DNA from: Chimonanthus salicifolius
Lineage: Eukaryota; Streptophyta; Magnoliopsida; Laurales; Calycanthaceae
Length of the DNA stretch: 64,000 nt
Assembly: GCA_013350335.1 (NCBI GenBank)
Contig: CM023540.1
Span: forward strand, 55,118,905 to 55,182,904
Direction of reading: 5' to 3'
This document shows positions 1 through 10,984 of this stretch, one piece after another (position 1 is the stretch's first letter; each line of letters begins with the position of its first letter). A program made the translations under genes and the position numbers. Below the pieces are notes generated by a model. The model did not search any database. It saw only the letters and a list, made by a program, of their open reading frames with translations, and was not told the origin of the DNA.

Positions 1-26
1 CCCCCCTCTCGGGGCGGGGTACTACA
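1..26 (+). mobile_element. 3' tip of a gypsy-type LTR inserted in an older integrase
   Basis: The first 26 bases end in GGGGCGGGGTACTACA, which resembles the GC-rich 3' end of the gypsy LTRs elsewhere in the window. The integrase reading frame of the next feature is open right back to base 27 and stops matching exactly here. This suggests an LTR inserted inside the older integrase, with the rest of it lying left of the window. The target duplication cannot be checked. Confidence 0.45.
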
Positions 27-993
27 GAGATACACTCCTTAGTGAATTTAAGTAAACAATACATAAAGGAGATAGTCAAGGTACACGGAGTACCAATAGG
101 CATAATATCGTATCGTGACCCACGGTTCGTATCCAGATTTGGGCAGAGTCTACAAAAAGAGCTTGGTACGCAATTATGTTTCAGTACCGCTTTCCACCTC
201 TATACCGATGGTCAGTCTGAGCGGACTATTCAGACTCTGGAAGATATGTTACGAGCCTGCTTGATGGATATGCAAGGTAGTTTGGAAGATCATCTCGCGT
301 TGATAAAATTTGTCTACAACAATTCAGTCCAGTATTCAGATGGCTCCATGAGAAGCTCACTATGGTAGACCATGCAGATCACGATTGTGTAGGGCTGAAG
401 TTGGAGATAAGGTGTTGTTAGGGCTAGAAATTGTTAGAGAGACATCGGAACAAGTCAAAGTTATTAGACAACGTCTCAAGATAGCGTAAAGTCGAGAGAA
501 CAGTTACGCCGGCAGGAGGTGTAGACCTCTCAATTTCTCAGTGGGTGACCATGTTTTCTTATGCGTTGCATCTAGACGGTTTGGTCGTAAAGGAAAATTA
601 TCGCTAAGGTACATAGGATGCTTCAAGATCTTGGATTAGATCGGTGGAGTGGCTTATCGTTTGGCCTTACCTCCAACCTTGGATAGAGTACAAAACGTAT
701 TTCATGTATCAATGCTAAGGAAATACGAACTAGATCCGTCACATGCGTTAAATTGGAATGACATCGACATCAAAGAGGACGTGACTTTCGATGAAGGGCC
801 AGTAGAAATTCAGGGCACTGGAACTCTATAGCTCAGCAGAAAGACGATAACTCAAGTGAAAGTACTATGGAGGCATCATGGGGCAGACAACATGACATGG
901 GAGCGTGAGTCAACGATGCGGGAGTTGTATCTCGATCTATTTGTGGAGAAAGGTATAATTGTTGGTTTAAAATTCGGGACGAATTTTATTTAA
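27..993 (+). pseudogene. Ty3/gypsy pol 3' end: integrase core and C-terminal domain, decayed
   Basis: Remnant of the integrase end of a gypsy (chromovirus-like, probably Tekay/Del-type) polyprotein, which would insert element cDNA into the host genome. The core is readable at 27-368, with the motifs YRDPRF and TDGQSERT and the final Glu of the catalytic triad. The second catalytic Asp, normally S-D-R-D-P, is Tyr here (S-Y-R-D-P), so the enzyme would be dead even without the stops. The C-terminal part is open at 649-831 (motifs VAYRLALPP and NVFHVSMLRKY). It resumes after a stop at 829-831 with KVLWRHH and TWERE, the usual end of this polyprotein, and finishes at the TAA 991-993. Stops near 487 and 637 and frame changes break the middle. 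A purine tract and the LTR follow directly. Confidence 0.85.
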
Positions 994-1004
994 GAGGGGT
1001 AGGA
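994..1004 (+). other. Polypurine tract of the gypsy element
   Basis: The purine-rich stretch GAGGGGTAGGA sits between the pol stop codon and the LTR start TGTAATAATCC. It is in the correct place to prime plus-strand DNA synthesis of the element. Confidence 0.65.
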
Positions 1005-1021
1005 TGTAATAATCCGACCCT

Positions 1022-2557
1022 TGTTAGGGCCTCGGTTTGACCGAGTCTATATATTGTCAATTCCCTGACCAGGCATAACCGTGTGTGTTGGACCTTACCT
1101 TGGAAGAATGTGAAGATGTCAGAAGATCTACTATGCATAGAAGAGTCTACACCAAACATGTAATTGCCATACATGTAAGTGGACTATAGTGGACCTTAGG
1201 TCAAGCCTAAACATCCTAGAAATCAATGGTTGATAAATTGGAAATTTAAAAAATGTTTAGTATCAGACTCGAGGCCTCAAAGACTGTCCACATCTGAGCC
1301 AAGATCGAGACAGCTGGATTTCAGCATGTGCTCTTAGTGCCATCTGTCATTTGACCAAATATTTTACAAATATGGTAAGGAACATATGGAAAAGTGGGAA
1401 AGGCTCATCATGATATTTTGCCACATCATGGTTGGAATATTTGTGTTTATAAGAAGATCCTAGAATGCTCCTGGATATGATGAGATCATGAATAATCAAT
1501 TTGCCATCTTACACTGATGAAAGAATCTTTTGAAGGCTCCTCATTCTATAAAGGATAAGCCTCACTGTGATTTGCCAGCACATGAAAAAAATGGAAGCCT
1601 TTAGAGGCTCCTCTTGAGTTGAAAAAGATTATGGAAAATCCTTTTGCCTCATGATTTGTTATTTAAATACTGTGATTGGCAATCATGGACAGGTGGCAAG
1701 TTAGTGAGCTGGTCATTGACTAAATATCATTAAAATTAAAGTTTGAAATCTGAGAATCTAGTGTGTTGTATTGTCTTATGCAGCCTCGAGGCCTCGAAGG
1801 AAATCTGGAGGCCTCAAGACTTAACTGTTCCAAAACAGTCTTATAAATACAAAGCTGGTTGATTTCAAAATACAGTCCTGAACAATAGAAAAATATAGAA
1901 CAGCTATCAGAGAGCTTTCAGCCCCTCATCTCTCCATCTTCATTATCTTTTAACAAGGATATAATCATGTATTCAATACTTCATTAATGATGAAGATGAG
2001 GATGTTTCCCTAGGACCCAAAATCAGTCATATCCTTGTCCTAGTACCCATGTTCCGCTGTGCCAATACTCAACAAAGATGGACTTGATCTAAAGGAAGAA
2101 GGCGTAGAGATATCTACAAGAAGAACACACATTTTGAAGAATTGTTAAGGCCCAAGGCAAGTGTTCTTTGTTTACTTTGTTTATCATTGTACAGTGGATT
2201 AGATCAGTATGATTGAACCACCTTAAAAAATAGGTGTCAAGGATTAGACCATGGCAGTCAAACCTTTCAAAACTAGGTTGTAATGTTCTGGTGTGACTCC
2301 CATACATAGTGGATTTGGGATAGCCCTAGAGAGGGTGAGTCCAACAATGGATGTAGGTTCAGGTGAACCGAACCACTATATATCGTTGTGCATGTGTGGT
2401 TTGCTTTAATGGTTTGATTCATTTGTTTATCACTTGTACACAATTTTATTCCACTGCACAAATTGTTAAATTGATTTATTTTAAAAAGGAAAATAAAACC
2501 GGATCATAGCTATTCACCCCCCTCTAAGTCTTGCATACCTCTAGTAACGGAATTTCA
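1022..2557 (+). mobile_element. Solo LTR of a SIRE-like Ty1/copia element
   Basis: The sequence begins TGTTAGGGCCTCGGTT and ends GGAATTTCA, and is flanked by the 5-bp duplication ACCCT (1017-1021 and 2558-2562). Marks of the window's SIRE-like LTR family are present: a CCGAGTC box near the start, the phrase GAACCACTATA, and CTATTCACCCCCCTCTA near the end. There is no internal region, so this is a product of LTR-LTR recombination. It is nested 17 bp inside the gypsy LTR. Confidence 0.85.
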
Positions 2558-2562
2558 ACCCT

Positions 2563-4999
2563 TAATTAGAAAAATGACAAAATTTTAGAACCATTAATTC
2601 GGTTTTGTGACCGGTTAATATAATAGAGTACAGAGACAGTGCCCCAAAAAGATCAAATATGATTCGTTTGGAGCTCCTTTGTTTAGTAATTCAGTCCGCC
2701 AAAGTTCGGAGGGCATTTCTTTGTTTTTCTTGAAAATCATAAAGAGCGTCTTTAAAACTATCAAAGTGTATGAGACCACTCTAATGGCCAATTTGGAAAC
2801 TGAGAATTTCACACATGCTACGTCTTTGAGAACTCTACTCAGCGGCATTTCTGGAATTTTCTAATGTTCACACAAAATACAAATTCTAGATGCGCTTTAT
2901 CTAAAGCCCCCAATTTGTCGTATACCCGGCGATCTGAAAATTCGCAAACTTGAATCACAATTAGTCTGTGTTTTAACCAAACTTTTGGTATTTTTAGAAT
3001 ATTTATTTTATATTTTAAAACACCAAAAAATAGAACTCAAAATTTAGAGAAAGTTAGATGGCTTACTTTTAATGAAACGTTATTTTTGTAAAAATAAAGG
3101 TTTTTTGGTTAACGAAATGAAAATCTAGTTTACAACCCTAGCTAAAACCCACGTTCTCAACGCGATACTGGAGTTTGCTTGACTTCAGAAAGACACATTT
3201 GCACCGTAGCCATATCTACCGGTAGACACATATGCACCGTAGACACATCTAGGGTAAATACATCGGCACAGTAGACATGTGTCCTGGTGAGACAATTTTG
3301 GGTTAAATGGCAAAATGGTAATTTTTGCAAAATTTTGGAAAATCTCAAAAATAATTTGTTTTTATGTTTTGACTGCTTTTATGTTAGAATATTTACCATG
3401 TTTTAATGTTTTGACAATTTCAACTCAAATCACTCCCTAGTAAAAGGTGAAGAGATTTAACCACACTTGTTTATTAAAATTCATTACAATTTGCATTAAA
3501 ACTCTAAATTTTATACCATTAGTCCTATGCTAATGAGTGGATACCCGTGGTCATTTTACTGAGGGAAATAATGTGAACGGGCCAGAACGCGATATCAACA
3601 CTGTTCACACGTAAGAGGATGAATGATTGTTTCTACATATGAAACGTGAACGATAGAGTATTTGGGATGTCGAGGTCTAGCCATTCTAAAACGGAGAACG
3701 GAAACCACTTATTCCTAAAGGCTGAGTGGTTATCAGTTGGAGATCTTGAGATAAATCAAATTCAAACCGTGATTCCGATTGGAATACACGTATTTTATGT
3801 GTTTAACGATGTGTTGAAGGAAATACGCATTTATACAGTAAATGGTAAGTAGAGAATAGACATACCCGACCCGAAATTATGGTCACTGATAGAACTTATG
3901 TACATTACTTTGAATTCCAGTCAATATAAACTGTGTTTATTTCCAGCATAGTATTGTTAAATACCAACCGCTGAAGTATATATGATTCCATGTGGGAGGG
4001 CTTAGGAATCTATATTAGCTGAGTGAGAATTTATTATGTTCATATGAGAGATATTTATATGGGTCGAACGGGGATTTAATCCATACTTGACGTGCATTTG
4101 ACTGGTGTACTGTGCATATCAAATTACCTCAAGCTGTTGTATGAAGTACCTAGCTCGTGGAGGGAACTGGTACGAGGTGTAATGAATTTGTCGAATGTGT
4201 AGCCGATATCTTCGCGGCTGGGTGCCGTAGACGACGATTGACAGGGTATCATTTTTCGGGAAAGAAAGGGCATTTATTCTAGATAACTATATTAGATACT
4301 ATTCTCATAGAAAACTACATGATTTCTAAGTGTTTAAACTGTCGTATGATAACATGTTTATAAATTGATGATATATTGCATTATATGTTGTTTTCTCTTC
4401 TCTGGGCTAGTAGAGTTCACATCTCTTACGTTTCAGGAAACTCGAATGAGGAAAGACATGAAGGTCTTATGCTATAGTAGTGGTGGAGGCCCTCTATCTA
4501 TTTCCCCGTTGTTGGGACTTTATGTGCTTTTCTTTATTACTGTTTGAATGAACATTATGATGTAATGAAACCTTAACGTGTCCGTTTTGAGGCACAATAG
4601 AGATGTAATCAAATCTACTTCATTTCTTATGAGCGATTCTGATAAGTATGAGAATGGTTATGGTGAATGTTAGGCAGAACGTGTGTGACATTTTATACTT
4701 GGATTTAACAATCAATGGATCAAAGTATTAAGAGTGCATGTTGATTTGTACTGTGTCCACATACCACAGTGACGGGTGGGTTTTGCCGAGGAGTTGGGTT
4801 CTAAGTGGATCCATTGTGATCCCCCATCCCCTGGAAACTTAACATGCTGTGCGATGGCTGGATCTGAGGCTATCAAATGCCACGTCTGAACCTTTGATCA
4901 CATGAAATGTTAACTTCATGTTTAGTTATGATTTTCTCAATTATTAGAGGCTCAATGTTAGAAAAAAAATCACATCAGTAGGGTCCTTGAGGGGCGGGG
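2563..4999 (+). other. Body of the gypsy 3' LTR, no recognisable gene
   Basis: AT-rich LTR sequence continuing from 1021. The several 60-70 codon open frames show no family motif and overlap on both strands. I see no tandem array or strong palindrome here, unlike the LTRs at 7105 and 21281. Confidence 0.6.
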
Positions 5000-5006
5000 C
5001 ATGACA

Positions 5007-5704
5007 AAAAGTTGTCATTTTTCATGCCTCAACAAATACCCCAAAAGTTAGATTTTGCTAGCCCTCGAGCAAAACAAATTAAAAATCTAAACTGATCCTA
5101 CTCTACTCCGACTCTACACACATTCGCTGAGACTCTCGATTGCATTTAGCCTATGCAATAATCCTTTAAACCCCTAGCTCACTACTAGTGGACGAGTTAT
5201 AGTCTCGTGAAGGCTTTCAATGATGATACCCACAAACATAAAAAAAATTCAGTCTCAGTTTCAGTTTCAAAAAAAACGTATGCACAAAAATCTAAATATC
5301 ATACAGCTCCAAAAGTATAGTGTGTGCTTAGCCAATAATAACCATTTTTTTTCCAAATAGACACAAGCTTTGCAATCACCAGCGAAAAATACGCTTTGAC
5401 TCCAAACCTCACCGGACATATCTCTCAGAAAGACTAATGCTCAAAGGTTTAGATTTATTTCCTCTCAAAGGTATATGTGAGCAGAATTTATCTTTTCAAA
5501 TCAAAATTCTCACATATGTATTTATAAAAGACAGAACAAATCAAAGAAAATAAACAGATCTTATGGATGGATGCCACTTTCCTGAGAACATTGAGTTAAA
5601 CACTATTATTTTCTTTCCTCTATTCTCTACATGAAATACCATGTTTTGACTTAAGATCAATAGGAAAACGTGGCTTAGGACCGGGTCATATCAAAGAAGG
5701 ATAA
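5007..5704 (-). mobile_element. Tat/Ogre-like element: start of 3' LTR, polypurine tract and 3' internal region
   Basis: Read on the minus strand, the phrase CTCGAGGGCTAGCAAAATC is followed by a purine/T-rich tract (5032-5050) and then TGAGGCATGAAAAATGAC (ending 5014). This is the usual 3' junction of Tat-lineage gypsy elements. Only about 25 bp of LTR remain before the plus-strand gypsy LTR cuts in. No coding sequence is recognisable in 5051-5704. The lineage call is from family resemblance. Confidence 0.4.
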
Positions 5705-7104
5705 TGAGAGTTCTCCCTTTGGTGCTAGAACACGATTGACCTTAGAGAGGGGGGGGGGGGGGGGGTGGCGGAGGGGGAGGAATAGGTCAATCTCAGTTTT
5801 CATGGTGTTCACAAATTTCTTGATTGTTTAAAGTTTAAGTACAGCGGAATGACAATATTAATCAAGAGATTTGTTTAGTGTGATAAATTATTTTTAATTA
5901 TTTAAATGATCGCACTAAGTTTAGAACCCTTTGCATATTGCTTGATTATCAATGCTTGTGCACAATGTGTAAATAAAGATAATCAAATGCAAAGTGATGT
6001 GTGTTGAGAAGAGTGCTTAAATACTGTAACACAAACACACAATGATCAAACACCATAAGATCAAATTTATAGTGGTTCGGTTAGCCAATCTAAATCCACT
6101 GTTAGGACTAGCTCAACCTTAAGCTATCCTAAATCCATTAAGTGGGGACTTACACCCTCACATTTAGAGAAGGAATTTCACCTCACTCATTTGGCTAGGA
6201 TTTTACCCACCACATGTAGAGTAAGAATTCCACCTATTGATTTGGCTAGGAATTCCACCCACCACACGTGCCAGAGACGACGCTCTAAATTTTTTTATAA
6301 TGGTTCTAGAACCAAGCCTCCTTAATCCACTTTTACAGGACAAATGTTTTAAATAAAATTAAAATCAAGAAGCACTTGCCTTTTTAGCTCTCTCTCAATG
6401 ATGTGTGCTTCTCTAAGATCCTCCCACTTGTCGTTCTTTGTGGATGAAGATGCACCTCCGTGTTAAGCAATCACAAGTATCCGAGAGTACTCTAGGAAAT
6501 TGGTTTTTCCAATGTCTATCCTAGATGTGTATCCATGTCCCTTTTTCCTCTCTATTTTCAAAATCTCAATCAACAAGATTGATTGTATTGGATATTCCAA
6601 GTATAAGCTCAAGAGAGAGTGATCATTTCGTTGGCCCTTGTGTAAACTCAATGGTAATGATAAGGGTCTCAACGTTTTTCAAAAGGATGTCCATATGGTT
6701 GGACAAAGATTGGTATTTATAGAGAATGCAACCAGTTTTTCGGGACAGTCTAGTGCCAACAGGTCAGGAGCACTGAGGAGTCCCAAAAATGTTACCTTTC
6801 AACTACCCACCCGTTGAGCATTAAATGCACTTTCAACAGCACAATTTATATCTGATCGACAGGTCTGTGTTACCGATGGGTCTACAATCATGGCAACGAG
6901 AGATCGGTCCATACGAGAGGCTCGGTTTGGGGAAACACCATGCTGACAGAGTTTCAAGTCCAGAAACTAGTCTTACCCAGAATGACCTATCGCCCTTTAT
7001 CGAGGTGTCGCTCCTAGTAGTCTCGACCGGTTTGTATTACTGATATGTTGGGTTTCTCAAGAGTCCATCTGAGTTCTAAGTTCCAGAACTCATAAGTCTT
7101 TACG
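5705..7104 (-). mobile_element. 3' LTR of SIRE-like copia element 1, part 1
   Basis: On the minus strand this holds the second half of a copia LTR, with the C-rich motif (G-run 5751-5765 on plus), the paired box AACCACTATAAA, and an end CTCTCA at 5705. It breaks at 7104, inside the target duplication TTACG of the 10.3-kb insert, and continues at 18804 and beyond. The plus-strand LTR at 43336-44858 reads through this break uninterrupted, which confirms the reconstruction. Its U3 part (6850-7030) has repeated CGATGGGTC/GACCGATC-like imperfect palindromes. Confidence 0.75.
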
Positions 7105-7768
7105 TGTAACACCCCAATTTCTCAATGAAATGGATAATTACGAAAATGCCCCTGGATTGGTAAATTTATTAATTATGATGTTAAATAAGAAAATAGTGGG
7201 GCCCATTGCTCAAATTAAGACCCTATGACCTGGATGAGTAATGTACATCAATTTGGGTCAATATGGTTAATTGGGTCAAAGGACCCAATTGGACCCAATG
7301 GGTCATAATGGACTTATTAGACCATTGGGTGAGCCCAAATTTAATGGAGTTAAGCTGAATTGATTGGAAATCAAGTGGAGCAAATATGGGTAGGCTTGAG
7401 GTACATGGGAAAACCACATACAATTGGTTAAATCAGCCCATAAATGGGTCATGTTGTCAAAACGGGTCAAGGAGCTAAATGGGGACCCAATGGGTCGGGT
7501 TGACCAAGATTGACCATGGCTGACCATGTGGACCCTCAAATGAGCTCAAGTGTGAGTTAATTCAGGTCGAGTTGGGACTGAATTGGATTGGGTTTTAATT
7601 AAGAAATGAGTTGACTCAAATGCATCAAATATGATGCATTAAGTATGTTGTGTTGGGTGAGTTGAGTTGGAATAAAAAAGGGGCCTTGAGTTTAAGTGAG
7701 TCAAGTGGTATATGAATGGTTTCTTGATCTTAAACACACACCACTCCACTCGTTGGAGGGCAGCAAGA

Positions 7769-7804
<36 letters not shown>

Positions 7805-8560
7805 GGAGAAGTTTCATCTCAATGATGAAACCCCCACCTAGGTATTAATGAGGAACCATGGGGAGTTGGATGGTCACATTGTACTTGGACAAGGGTGCAA
7901 CCGATTGGACTTGGAAGCTTGAGGATTTCCAGTCTTAGATGGAAACCCAAGGGTCACAACCGTTGGGTGGGTTTCATCTCAAGGATGAACACCCCCCACC
8001 CCCCACCCCCCCAAAGAGAATAAATGAAAGACATGATGGGGAGGGGAGTTACCAAGGGGGTTCCATCAAGGGTCACCACCTTTGGTTAACTCCCAACACT
8101 TAAGCACATCCATCATCTCTCTCTCTCCTTTGATCATTCTTTCACCTTCCAAAAGACAAAACCGTGGCTGCTGGTTCTCTCCCACAAATCACTCATTTGG
8201 CCGATCACACCACCAAGGTTAGTGGACTTAGAACAAAGAAGTTGCACCTCAAAGTGGTGATAGTTCACATCAAGGCTGAAATTATGTTTTTCTCTCAATC
8301 AAAACCTCATTTGGTTGAATCACTTCAAGGGATTCCAGCAAGGTCAATTCGGCTAGAAGCTAAGGAAGAAGGAAGGAAACAAGACGGAAGAAGGCAAAGA
8401 GCAAAGACAAGAAGAGAAGCTTGGAATTTGTTAAGCATTTCCATGGATTTTTGTTTAATAAGTGGGACAAATGGAACATGTTTTGGGCCATGGTATGGCC
8501 GAATGCATCAAGGTTTAAACCTTGGGTAATGGTGGTTTAAAAGTGATAAAATGGATCATT

Positions 8561-9821
8561 GGGTTCGGCCACCTTGGATGGCCGATCCCCATGAAATTAT
8601 TTGGTTAAGATTGATGGTTTTGGAGGCTAAAAACCATGCAAAAATTATGGAAAATTATATGTGTTTAAGATACAACATAAAGGATTATGAATCAGGGATT
8701 TAAAGGTCATGATTTGGTCATGTATGGCTGAATTAATCATTGGCTTAAAAATTGTATGATGAGATTTAAAAGTTAGAAAATATGGGCCATAGGGTTCGGC
8801 CACCTTGGTTGGCCGAACCCCATGAAATGTTATGGTCATGTGGATGGTTTTTGAGAGGTAAAAACCCGGTAATATTATACTGATTATTACATGGTTAATG
8901 AGACATAAAATATGTTTAAGAGGACCAAGTCATGGACATAGGGTTCGGCCACTTTGGATGGCCGAACCCGATGAAAGTATTTGATGATTGGTAGGGCTTT
9001 GGAGAGTTAGAAATCATATCAATGGTGGAGAGGTTTACATGTTTTAAATAAGGTTAAGTATTTGACAAAAGGGGTTTAAATCATAGGCCATAAGGTTCGG
9101 CCAATGAGTATGGCGGAACCCAATGAAATCATATGATTATTGTATGGTGATTTTGATGGTTTTGAGAGATAAAAACCATACAAGATTATGGTGTTTTTAT
9201 GGGAATTAAATGAATATAAGTTTGCTGTTTTGGGTTGGCCATTGGATGGCTGAACCATGTGGTTAACATGGCTAAAGGGTAGAGTCCAATTGGTATACAA
9301 ATAATGGAATCATTGAGCAAAAGAACCATAAGGGTTCGGCCATGTGTATGGCCGAACCCCATGGACTGTTTTGATGGGAGGTTTGGATTAAAATTATGTT
9401 GGAAGCTAAGGTTTGTTTTATGCTTTTGTTCTAAGAAACACCTATGCTTAGTTATGGATCTAATATTAATTTGATCAACCATGATAATGATGGAAAGTAG
9501 GACAAAAATCAGATTGGTGAGGTTCGGCCATGAAGTATGGCCGAACCCCACTAATGGTCATTGGTGACCCTAGTGTGTAGTTACTAATGTTGATGGATGG
9601 ACTTAGTGGTTAATTTATATGTATGTATGAATGATGTAAAGGACCAAACTAAGGTGGTTTGGAAATGGACCTTGGTGTTTAAGGAAAATTAAACAAAAGG
9701 TTAGCCTAAATGGCATAAAGGTAATTATTGATGAATTGATCAAAGATGGAATGATCATAGGATTGGATGTATGGACCCAAACAAAAGTGGTATGGTTCGG
9801 CCATGTTGTATGGCCGAACCC
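8561..9821. repeat. Spaced array of eight GGTTCGGCCA/TGGCCGAACC palindromes
   Basis: Inverted repeats lie at 8561-8590, 8792-8821, 8941-8969, 9093-9122, 9232-9255, 9332-9360, 9521-9549 and 9794-9821. Arms are up to 11 bp, GGGTTCGGCCA and TGGCCGAACCC, with loops of about 4-8 bases. Spacing is about 100-270 bp, and the DNA between stems is not an obvious tandem repeat. The 9232 copy has decayed arms; the 8561 and 9093 copies carry one changed base each. The array recurs in the 3' LTR and in the solo LTR at 48458. Confidence 0.9.
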
Positions 9822-10195
9822 TACCAAGGTATTTTTATGGTATATGAGACCTAAACTTGATTAGAAATCAAGTAGATCAAGTATTTGACTTGCTGATTGT
9901 ATAACAAGGAAGCGGAAGTTGAACCGCGTGCAAGTCGTGAGCAAGTTACGCTTTCAGAAAGAACAAACACCGAAGCTAATCTTCGGTAGGTTTCCTACCT
10001 ACTTGTAACCACATTTACACCTGTTTTCATGATTGTTTTTATGAGACATTGTTACACTATTATTTATCATATTTTGAATGATGAGATTTATTTACATGTT
10101 GCATCTATTCATTAGAATCTCATGCATGAACATGGGATGATGATAATGGAACCCGGGACCACACCTCGGTGATATGCTGTGACGCAACTGTGAAA

Positions 10196-10406
10196 TCTCC
10201 TTAGGCGATGCAGGTCCCACCAGGAGCAGTAACATGATGATGATAATACATTGGTCTCCTTAGGCGATGCAGGTCCTGCCAGGAGAAATGTTATGATGAT
10301 GAGAAATACATTGGTCTCCTTAGGCGATGCGGGTCCCGCCAGGAGAAATGCTATGATGATGAGAAATACATTGGTCTCCTTAGGCGATGCAGGTCCAACC
10401 AGGAGA
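10196..10406 (+). repeat. 60-bp tandem array, four units, each a hairpin
   Basis: Units start at 10196, 10255, 10315 and 10375. Each contains TCTCCTTAGGCG, a loop of about ten bases, and CGCCAGGAGA, which can pair as TCTCCT/AGGAGA plus GGCG/CGCC. Between hairpins lies an ATGATGATGA-type spacer. The array resembles CRISPR only superficially, because the spacers are repeats too. Confidence 0.85.
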
Positions 10407-10424
10407 AATGTTATTGTGATTTAT

Positions 10425-10448
10425 CTTGACGGTGAGAGTCTCGTCAAG
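10425..10448. repeat. CTTGACG/CGTCAAG hairpin shared by related LTRs
   Basis: Perfect 7-bp arms CTTGACG (10425-10431) and CGTCAAG (10442-10448) enclose a ten-base loop. The same stem appears at the equivalent place in the LTRs at 48458 and 62737. In the 3' LTR here (16724-16746) the right arm is mutated to GGACAAG. Confidence 0.75.
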
Positions 10449-10965
10449 TGATGGCTATGTATATGCATGTTGGGAGGGACTCATTACATGTGCATATTTA
10501 CATAGCATTGATTTACCTGTTTTGACGACCATATATATTATGATATATGCATGTTTTTATATACTAACCATGTGGTAGCCCTAATCGGAAATCCTACTGG
10601 CGTGTTGATCTAACGCCCTAATTCTATCCATAGAGGATAATGCAGGAAATGGAAAAGGGAAAGAAAAGGTCGCGGACCTGGAGGGGAGCCAAGCTTAAGC
10701 GCTTGATTGATGATTAGGATGTCTTTATTATTGTTTTATGAGTTACAATTTACGGACATGTAATAAATTGATACTTTGCTATGGGTTGTTTATGGTATTG
10801 ACAATGGATGTTTGGATTAAGCTATTTAATAAATGAGACTTGTACTTGCTATCTATTTGATCTATTCCATAGTTAGTCTAGTTTATTCCGCATAACTTGT
10901 TTAGTGCCATGTGTGGATTGTTGTCATGGGTTTAGTCCATGCACACATGGGTGGCCAGTTAAGGG

Positions 10966-10984
10966 TCGGACTTGGGAAGTCCGA
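10966..10984. repeat. TCGGACTT-GGG-AAGTCCGA hairpin near the LTR 3' end
   Basis: Perfect 8-bp arms with a three-base loop, followed by a conserved GCGTCGTGACGTCA-like block. The equivalent positions in other LTRs hold altered but still pairing stems (51790-51808 and 62838-62855). Confidence 0.75.

Larger units (their letters stand above)
1005..5006 (+). mobile_element. 3' LTR of the gypsy element (about 2.46 kb without its insert)
   Basis: The LTR starts TGTAATAATCCG right after the polypurine tract and ends GGGGCGGGGCATGACA, typical termini of chromovirus LTRs. Removing the copia solo LTR at 1022-2557 and one copy of its duplication restores a continuous LTR. No open frame over 70 codons looks like a known protein. 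The 5' LTR is outside the window, so the target duplication cannot be tested. It lies inside the first 25 bases of a minus-strand Tat-like LTR. Confidence 0.7.

Noticed and set aside
5751..5765. G-run as a rho-type or hairpin terminator
   Set aside because: This is eukaryotic DNA; the run is the C-rich tract typical of the minus-strand copia LTR end.
8164..8529. 121-codon open frame repeated at 14484-14840 in both LARD LTRs
   Set aside because: It lies in the LTR leader, starts at GTG, has no known motif, and is repeated only because the LTR is. The homologous zone of the solo LTR does not encode a similar protein.
9076..9551. Overlapping minus-strand frames rich in GFGHT and WPN (also 15375-15850 and 9615-9827)
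   Set aside because: The repeated GFGHT-WPN motif is just the translated palindrome array; it is an artefact of the hairpin repeats and is broken between stems.
10196..10406. CRISPR-like regular repeats with hairpins
   Set aside because: The spacers are near-identical, there are only four units, the setting is a plant LTR, and no cas genes are present. It is a tandem repeat.
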